Positions 1 to 5,069 of a DNA stretch of 8,257 nucleotides are shown piece by piece. The notes beneath the pieces are model-generated. The model was not told the DNA's origin. It ran no database searches and saw nothing but the letters and a program-made list of their open reading frames with translations. The DNA is from JBKPCD01 sp046727175 (GTDB taxonomy: Bacteria > Acidobacteriota > Vicinamibacteria > Vicinamibacterales > 2-12-FULL-66-21). The first letter of the stretch is position 1; each line of letters begins with the position of its first letter. The DNA is taken from the NCBI GenBank assembly GCA_046727175.1, contig JBKPCD010000267.1:1-8257 (forward strand). The letters are read 5' to 3'. Both the position numbers and the translations under genes were made by a program.

Positions 1-519
1 GTACCATCCCTCCTTGCGCGGAAGGATTGACGTCTCGATCACGGGCGCCTCCTGCCCGGCCGGCAGCTCGAGACGCAGTCCCAGCTCGTAGTCGCGCGCC
101 GAATTAAAGCGGAATACGAGATCGCGCGCTCCGCCACGCGCGACGGAAGCCGCTCGATGCCGTTGCGGCGTCGCGGCGTGGAACAGGTCGGGATCTGCAT
201 CCGCAGGGGATCGCTTCCAGCCGGCGGTCAGCGTGACCTCGTCGGCGATCCGCGTGGACGTGTAGCCGGGATCGCCGTCAGTGAACAAGACATCGATCGA
301 CGGCGCGATTCGCCGAGTGACACCAGGTTCATCCGTCCGCGATATCTCGACGACCGGGCCGTCTTTCGAGACCTCGATTCTGACCCTGAAGCGTTCGTTT
401 CCGATTTCCTGCGCGACGACTGCTCGCACGAGCAGGAGAACGACGCACACGGTCGTCACGCCTGCAATCAAGGCCGACAGCAGCACCCTTCGAGATGCCG
501 CATGCACCGTCTGATGCAT
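1..519 (-). CDS. Exported protein of unknown function, N-terminal part (cut by window edge)
   Basis: The frame is open from the ATG at 519 to the window edge and gives 173 residues without a stop, so the C-terminal part is missing. A basic start (A-S-R-R, residues 8-11) is followed by a hydrophobic stretch at about 12-35 ending A-V-V-A-Q, which is a typical signal peptide with probable cleavage near residue 36. The mature part starts E-I-G-N-E-R-F-R-V-R-I-E and looks beta-rich, with alternating hydrophobic residues and no cysteines. The start is well supported: AGGAG lies 5 nt upstream and overlaps the stop of the dehydrogenase gene (AGGAGTGATCATG), which suggests translational coupling. The position in a glycosidase operon suggests a periplasmic or secreted carbohydrate-active protein. 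The visible part could be the N-terminal beta-sandwich of a larger enzyme, but I recognise no catalytic motif in it. That the gene is real is fairly sure; its function is not known. Confidence 0.72.
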   Translation of the reverse strand, partial: MHQTVHAASRRVLLSALIAGVTTVCVVLLLVRAVVAQEIGNERFRVRIEVSKDGPVVEISRTDEPGVTRRIAPSIDVLFTDGDPGYTSTRIADEVTLTAGWKRSPADADPDLFHAATPQRHRAASVARGGARDLVFRFNSARDYELGLRLELPAGQEAPVIETSILPRKEGWY

Positions 520-529
520 GATCACTCCT
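517..529 (-). promoter_or_regulatory. Overlapping ribosome site, stop and start between dehydrogenase and last gene
   Basis: On the minus strand AGGAGTGATCATG carries the Shine-Dalgarno AGGAG directly followed by the TGA stop of the dehydrogenase gene (524-522) and the ATG of the next gene (519-517), separated by 2 nt. Ribosomes finishing the dehydrogenase are placed to restart, so the two products are probably made in coupled amounts. Confidence 0.7.
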
Positions 530-1298
530 GCCAGCGCCGCGCGAGGAGCGCGCCGCCATCGATGACGTACGTCGCACCGGTGATGAACGACGCTTCATCC
601 GATGCGAGAAACAAGGCGAGGTTCGCGACATCGTCCGCGGTCCCGAATCGCCCGAGGGGATGACGTTTCAGGTTTCGTGCGCGAGCGCTCTCGGGGTCGG
701 ACTGCCGATCGAAAGAGGCCTGCAGCATGGGAGTGTCGATCGATGCCGGGCAGATGCAGTTGACGCGTATCTGGTGCTCGGCTTCCTCGAGCGCCAGCGT
801 CCGCGTCAGCGTGATGATCGCGCCCTTCGACGTGGAGTAGGCGGCCATCCCCGGCGCGCCGACAATGCCCGTGATCGAGGCGATGTTGACGATGGCACCG
901 CCGCCGGCATCGCGCATCAAGGGAATCACGGCACGCGCACAGACCCACACGCTCCGCACGTTCACGCTCAGCACGCGATCGAGCTCCTCCGCTGAGGAAT
1001 CGGCAAGTGTGCCGAACGAGGACGTCGCGGCGTTGTTCAGCAGCACTGTCGGGACGCCGACCTCGCGACGTCCAACCTCAATCAAGGTTGCGATTTCGTC
1101 CTCATGCGCTGCATCGGAGCCGATACCCACCGCCGTCCCGCCGGCTTGCCGGATCTCGTTCGCCACTCGACCTGCAGCAACAGCGTCGAGGTCGGCGACG
1201 ATTACGCGCGCGCCTTCGCGAGCAAAGCGGACGGCTGACGCACGGCCGATTCCCGAACCACCGCCCGTAACGAGGGCTGTTCTGCCGGCAAGTCTCAC
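522..1298 (-). CDS. Short-chain dehydrogenase/reductase (classical SDR), probably NAD-dependent
   Basis: This is a complete 258-residue classical SDR, the usual length for the family. The Rossmann dinucleotide motif T-G-G-G-S-G-I-G is at residues 11-18. An acidic residue at the end of the second strand (D36 in V-A-D-L-D) favours NAD(H) over NADP(H). The N-N-A motif is at 88-90, and the catalytic tetrad is N113, S141, Y154 and K158 (Y-S-T-S-K). The C-terminal I-T-G-A-T-Y-V-I-D-G-G block at 239-249 is also typical. No signal peptide is present, so it acts in the cytoplasm. The start is GTG at 1298, overlapping the TGA stop of the GH2 gene by 4 nt (GTGA), a strong sign of co-translation. The family oxidises or reduces a hydroxyl/keto group on sugars, steroids, acyl chains and many other compounds. 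From context a sugar or aglycone released by the upstream glycosidases is likely, but the substrate cannot be read from the sequence. Confidence 0.93.
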   Translation of the reverse strand: MRLAGRTALVTGGGSGIGRASAVRFAREGARVIVADLDAVAAGRVANEIRQAGGTAVGIGSDAAHEDEIATLIEVGRREVGVPTVLLNNAATSSFGTLADSSAEELDRVLSVNVRSVWVCARAVIPLMRDAGGGAIVNIASITGIVGAPGMAAYSTSKGAIITLTRTLALEEAEHQIRVNCICPASIDTPMLQASFDRQSDPESARARNLKRHPLGRFGTADDVANLALFLASDEASFITGATYVIDGGALLARRWQE

Positions 1299-3487
1299 CG
1301 CCGCGCCGCTCCGAAAGCCGACGTGGAATCGATCCGGTCGACGTGATCCATCACGCTGCCGTCGGGTCTGATGATCCGAATCGTGGTCGCCACGTCCCCA
1401 GCGCTGTCGAAAATCACTTCCACGCGCTGGCCAGGCACGAGCGCAGGCAGCGGACGCATCGCGAGCGGCGCGGTGGCGTCTCTCGCGGCGACCTCGAGTA
1501 TCAAGCCGCTCAGATCGCGCGCTGGAAAGTCCGGACGTGCTTCAACAGTGATGCGGGTGATGAGTCGACGGCCTTCTCGCGAGATCGGCGAGGCAACCAC
1601 TCTCGCAGCGGCAAATTCAAGTGCGACCACGTGGTACGCATCCCGGGGTTCGCGCAGATGGTCGACGAGGCCCCACGGCCGATAGCCATTCGGCGCTGTG
1701 TCGGGATAGCGGCTCCGATAGTCCTGGAGCGTCCAGACCGACGCACCCGCGACGAACGATCGCTGCCGCATGATGCCGATGGCGTCGCGAAAATAGCGGC
1801 GCCTTTCCTCTTCGGTCCTCACCTTGTCCGCACGAAGCCCGAACTCACTTACGACGACGGGCTTCTGTGGGTAGCGTTGATGAACGAGATCAAGCACTCC
1901 GCCCAACTGCGCCGGTGCTGCGTACGTATTGATGCTGACGAAGTCGACGAAGTGCGAGCCCTCGTCTTCGGGGCCTGGGAGCTCCGGTCGGAATGCTCGA
2001 TAGCTGGCAAACGTGACGAGCCGTGACGGATCGAGCTGGCGCACGAAGGCGGCCATGTCCTTCGTCCATTGCACGCCGGACGGCGTATCGGACGCATACT
2101 CGTTTCCCACGCTCCACGCGATCACCGACGGATGATTCCAGTCGCGTTCGACGAGCTCGCGCATCTGGTTCCGGAAGTCCGCCCGCATGGCTGCGTCATC
2201 CAGTTGCGTCGGCTGCAGGTTCCAGTTGCCAGGCTCACCGACGATGAGCAGACCGAGACGGTCGGCGAGATCCAGCAGCACGGGCGGGGCGGCGTAGTGG
2301 ATGATGCGCTGCAGCTCCATCCCGGCAGCCTTCATCAGCCTGATGTCACGCTCGACCACCTCGGTTGGTTCGAGCAAACCGAATTTCGGATCGTCGCTCG
2401 GACGATTTGCGCCGCCGAGCCGCACGGGACGCCCGTTCAGATGAAGCTCTGTGCCTTGCGTCTCGAACCGGCGAATTCCGAATGTGGAAACGGGCACGTC
2501 CGCAGCAGCTGACTCCGTCGTCAGCTCCGCGCGGAGTCGATACAGCGTTGGGCGATCGAGTCCCCACAGCTGCACGGCTTCGCGCGGCAGCGTCGTCCGC
2601 CACGTGATCTCGGTCGACCCGCCCGGCGGCGCTGTACGGCTTGCCTGCCCCGTTGCCGCGGAAATTGTCAGCGGCACCTCGCGATCGCCTTCGAGCCTCA
2701 GGAGCGTGAACCGGAGTCGCGCAGCAGCCGGCCGGTTCGTCGTGTTCCGGACCCACGTGGTCGCCTCGACATCGGCGGCTCCGGTCGTGAGATCGGGAAC
2801 AGCTGTGACGCGCTGCTTCTGAACGTAGACAGCGGGAGAGACAACGAGCCTCACCGGACGGACGATCCCGCCGTAGTCCCACCACGGATACACGCGCGCC
2901 GTCGGTTCGGATCCCGGGCGCGCACCCGGCATCGTCCTGGTGCTCCAGCCGTTGTCGACTTCCAGGACTAGGGCGTTCTGATCGCTCGCAAGCGCCCCGG
3001 CGACGTCGAATCCAAAGGGTGTGTACCCACCCTCGTGTGTGCCCAGCAGTAAGCCATTCAACCAGACGCGCGCACGAGCGAAGACTGCATCGAACTCGAT
3101 CCGGACGTGCCTGCCCTCGAGCCCGCGCGGCGTTGCAAACGCTCGCCGGTACCAGGCACGGCCGGTGTACGGATATCGAGGATCCAGCGGCCAGCAGTGC
3201 GGGACGTTGACGCGATCCCACCGACGGTCGTCGAGGTCGGCCGCGAACCACCGATCCGTTTCGCCACTGCTCGTCGGGTCGATCGCGAAGCGCCATTCTC
3301 CGCCCAAATTGATCGTTGCGGGCACCACCGCGGAGTCTTGTATCGGGCCGCGCGGCGATGCGACGACCGTGGCGACGAAAACCGCGAGAATGATTATTTC
3401 AAAATGTGTAGTGTCCGCCTTCAGGCGGACTCTGCGCCGGCTGACGCCGGCGCCCACAGAGGTCCTGTCACTACTGGTGATCTGCAC
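1295..3487 (-). CDS. Exported glycoside hydrolase family 2 protein (beta-galactosidase/beta-glucuronidase type)
   Basis: The 730-residue protein shows the full GH2 layout: an N-terminal jelly-roll domain at about 60-220 (L-G-G-E-W-R-F, then Y-T-G-R-A-W-Y-R-R and V-W-L-N-G), an immunoglobulin-like domain at about 222-338, a TIM barrel at about 340-625 and a short C-terminal beta domain at about 630-720. The general acid/base is E463 in S-V-G-N-E-Y and the nucleophile E548 in V-V-S-E-F-G. W585 in S-V-W-T-L-Q-D-Y fits the conserved barrel end. GH2 enzymes are retaining hydrolases of beta-galactosides, glucuronides, mannosides and others; the specificity here is open. A hydrophobic segment at 29-43 followed by A-S marks export. 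The start is GTG at 3487, with GGGAG 4 nt upstream, 16 nt after the preceding stop. Residues 5-27 are encoded by a palindromic repeat (see the repeat entry), so the extreme N-terminus is not ancestral GH2 sequence. The stop overlaps the dehydrogenase start. Confidence 0.93.
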   Translation of the reverse strand: MQITSSDRTSVGAGVSRRRVRLKADTTHFEIIILAVFVATVVASPRGPIQDSAVVPATINLGGEWRFAIDPTSSGETDRWFAADLDDRRWDRVNVPHCWPLDPRYPYTGRAWYRRAFATPRGLEGRHVRIEFDAVFARARVWLNGLLLGTHEGGYTPFGFDVAGALASDQNALVLEVDNGWSTRTMPGARPGSEPTARVYPWWDYGGIVRPVRLVVSPAVYVQKQRVTAVPDLTTGAADVEATTWVRNTTNRPAAARLRFTLLRLEGDREVPLTISAATGQASRTAPPGGSTEITWRTTLPREAVQLWGLDRPTLYRLRAELTTESAAADVPVSTFGIRRFETQGTELHLNGRPVRLGGANRPSDDPKFGLLEPTEVVERDIRLMKAAGMELQRIIHYAAPPVLLDLADRLGLLIVGEPGNWNLQPTQLDDAAMRADFRNQMRELVERDWNHPSVIAWSVGNEYASDTPSGVQWTKDMAAFVRQLDPSRLVTFASYRAFRPELPGPEDEGSHFVDFVSINTYAAPAQLGGVLDLVHQRYPQKPVVVSEFGLRADKVRTEEERRRYFRDAIGIMRQRSFVAGASVWTLQDYRSRYPDTAPNGYRPWGLVDHLREPRDAYHVVALEFAAARVVASPISREGRRLITRITVEARPDFPARDLSGLILEVAARDATAPLAMRPLPALVPGQRVEVIFDSAGDVATTIRIIRPDGSVMDHVDRIDSTSAFGAARR
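3408..3474. repeat. REP-like double-hairpin element inside the 5' end of the GH2 gene
   Basis: Two perfect inverted repeats stand in tandem. The first is GTCCGCCT at 3413-3420 and AGGCGGAC at 3423-3430, with a 2-nt loop. The second is GCGCCGGC at 3434-3441 and GCCGGCGC at 3446-3453, with a 4-nt loop. A small ACAG/CTGT stem follows at 3456-3468. The whole is framed by GTAGTG (3408-3413) and CACTAC (3469-3474), a 6-bp inverted pair. The layout is that of a dispersed palindromic (REP/BIME-like) element. On the minus strand it is read through by the GH2 frame as residues 5-27, including R-V-R-L-K-A-D-T-T, a peptide I recall as recurring in Acidobacteriota proteins. Only one copy is in this window, so its repetitive nature is inferred. 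Confidence 0.7.
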
Positions 3488-3503
3488 GTCGCTCCCGGCC
3501 CGA

Positions 3504-4997
3504 CTAGGAGTACACGAATTGCGCGGTGATCGTGGTCGCGTGGCTCACCTTCAGCCGCACCCAATGCGCGGAGAAGCCGGGTGGGAATTCGTGATGCACG
3601 TAGCCGCCGTCTTGCACGTTCAATTCGGCGTAGGCGTGCCAGCGGCCGTTTCCCTGAAAGTCCACCTCGATCGTCACGATCGTGAACGGCGCCCCTTTCT
3701 GGGTGACGTGCAGGGCTTTGCGATCGAATCCCGTCATCAGGAACGGATCCGATTGCGCGCCCGCTTCGACGCGATCCTCCCACCACGGTCCGCCCCAACC
3801 CTGCGGCTTGCCCCAACTCCACAGCTCGTCGGGATGCCCGAACCAGAGTCCCGATTGCGGCTGACCCACGCTGCGATCCGTCTGATCGCCGCCGAGGACC
3901 AACAAGCCGCGCCACGAACAGAAGTCCGGGACCATTCGCAAGTGACGCGCGATTGGGACGATCCCCCAGACCCGCCCGTCATACGAGAGCGCCGGCAGCT
4001 CGTAGAACAGACCGTGCAGGTCCATCAGAAAGCGCTCCGTCTGCATTTCGCGGATGCGCATCCATTCCGTGGTCCACGCATGATCGAACGTCTGGCCCCC
4101 CTTCGGAAGGCGATAGGTTGTCCAGCTTCCGTTCCGAAACACTTTGAGGATCGCCGACGCCCTGTCCCAGCCGGTCGCGTAGATCGGGCGGCCGAATGTC
4201 TCAGGCGACCATGCCTTGCCCATGACTTCGACGAAGGGCTTCCGCTCGAGAATCGTCCATCGCGTTCCATCCCACTCGGCCAGTCGACCTCCGGCGAGCT
4301 CTCCCTTGAAATCACGCTCGTCGTAGGTATTGTTCGCAACGACTACGCGACCCGCTTCGGTGTACGCGCTCTTGAAGTGCGGGCGAGTCCCTTCGGGCAA
4401 TTCGAGGACCTTGACGAGATCGAACAGTTGTCGGGACTCGAGTGTCCTGACGTTCGCCTCGAACAACAATCCCTCCATCGTCAAAAAGTAGACGAGGTTC
4501 TCCGGATCCTTGAGATGCTCCATCGTCGCGGCAAGACGATGCTTCGCCAACTCGGGGAACGTGCGGACGACGCCTTTCGTGTCGATGATGTGCGGACCGA
4601 TGATGGCCTGATTCGATGGATTGTGAATGAGACGATTTGCGAACGTGCCAGTGACGCTCGCGGGATGACGATGCATGTTCAGCGATGCGTCGACCTCGTA
4701 CAGCCCGAGCCCGGCGCCCTGAATGTGAGCCACGTAGCCGACCACCCAGAGGCGATTTGCCCACGGCACCAGGGCGCCGATTCCGGCTTCGGACCGCGGA
4801 TCGTGCTCAGAGAGGATCGAGAGGTGCGGAAAGATCCCTCCGATCTGCGGCCGCGCGCTCGCCAGACCGTCCGCCTGCGCGCCGAGCGAGGGTGCGTTGA
4901 GTAGCCCGATTACCGTTGCCGATACACCGGCGAGAAGCAGTTGCGCGACGCACCAACGCGAGTGGCGATTTCGAATCACGCGTCGCACGCAGTCCAT
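3504..4997 (-). CDS. Uncharacterised secreted protein, probable beta-propeller with C-terminal beta-sandwich
   Basis: I do not recognise a named family. With the start chosen here the protein has 497 residues. A basic n-region (R-R-V-I-R-N-R-H-S-R) is followed by a hydrophobic core and an L-G-A-Q-A cleavage site near residue 40, so it is exported. The body has repeating blade-like units, each with a short hydrophobic strand and a W/F-containing turn: E-W-D-G-T-R-W-T-I-L (about 241), F-R-N-G-S-W-T-T-Y (about 287) and Y-D-G-R-V-W-G-I-V (about 339). These suggest a beta-propeller. The densest, probably functional stretch is about 300-335, rich in H, W, R, E and D. The last about 70 residues (from F-T-I-V-T-I-E-V-D-F) look like a separate beta-sandwich ending W-V-R-L-K-V-S. 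No catalytic motif can be named. ATG 4997 is preferred over in-frame ATG 5027 (507 residues) because AGGAG lies 10 nt before 4997, while 5027 has no ribosome site and falls inside a small repeat. It sits between two glycosidases and may bind or process their substrate. Confidence 0.85.
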   Translation of the reverse strand: MDCVRRVIRNRHSRWCVAQLLLAGVSATVIGLLNAPSLGAQADGLASARPQIGGIFPHLSILSEHDPRSEAGIGALVPWANRLWVVGYVAHIQGAGLGLYEVDASLNMHRHPASVTGTFANRLIHNPSNQAIIGPHIIDTKGVVRTFPELAKHRLAATMEHLKDPENLVYFLTMEGLLFEANVRTLESRQLFDLVKVLELPEGTRPHFKSAYTEAGRVVVANNTYDERDFKGELAGGRLAEWDGTRWTILERKPFVEVMGKAWSPETFGRPIYATGWDRASAILKVFRNGSWTTYRLPKGGQTFDHAWTTEWMRIREMQTERFLMDLHGLFYELPALSYDGRVWGIVPIARHLRMVPDFCSWRGLLVLGGDQTDRSVGQPQSGLWFGHPDELWSWGKPQGWGGPWWEDRVEAGAQSDPFLMTGFDRKALHVTQKGAPFTIVTIEVDFQGNGRWHAYAELNVQDGGYVHHEFPPGFSAHWVRLKVSHATTITAQFVYS

Positions 4998-5007
4998 CGA
5001 TATCAAT

Positions 5008-5012
5008 CTCCT
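5008..5012 (-). promoter_or_regulatory. Ribosome binding site deciding the start at 4997
   Basis: AGGAG (within GAGGAG) on the minus strand lies 10 nt before ATG 4997. The spacing is slightly long, but this is the only good match. The alternative ATG at 5027 is preceded only by weak CGGAT. Confidence 0.55.
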
Positions 5013-5016
5013 CAAA

Positions 5017-5054
5017 AACCCGCGCATTTCGTGTAATCCGCGTGAACCCGCGTA
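5017..5054. repeat. Degenerate ~10-bp tandem repeat in the gap after the GH31 gene
   Basis: On the + strand, AACCCGCGCA (5017-5026), TTTCGTGT (5027-5034, short and diverged), AATCCGCGTG (5035-5044) and AACCCGCGTA (5045-5054) run without a break. The common core is AA(T/C)CCGCGTN. This fills most of the 72-nt gap between the GH31 stop and the next gene's start, and includes the upstream in-frame ATG (5027) of the next gene. I see no terminator-like stem with a T run in the gap. Confidence 0.5.
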
Positions 5055-5069
5055 ACCGGAGACCGGATG

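Noticed and set aside
2346..3296. A 316-codon minus-strand frame inside the GH2 gene, considered as a sign of frameshift
   Set aside because: The GH2 frame runs unbroken through both catalytic glutamates and all domains, so no frameshift is needed.
3413..3453. The two strong hairpins considered as a rho-independent terminator between the propeller and GH2 genes
   Set aside because: They lie inside the GH2 coding frame and lack a T run in the direction of transcription; the better reading is a REP-like element.
3021..4904. A 627-codon open frame on the + strand, opposite the GH2 and propeller genes
   Set aside because: It runs antisense across the end of one real gene and most of another and through the palindromic element. 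Its translation is rich in Arg, His and Pro with no domain pattern, which is typical of the antisense frame of GC-rich genes.
5056..5066. CCGG-AGA-CCGG inverted repeat after the GH31 stop, considered as a terminator
   Set aside because: The stem is only 4 bp and no T run follows on the minus strand, so it would not end transcription.
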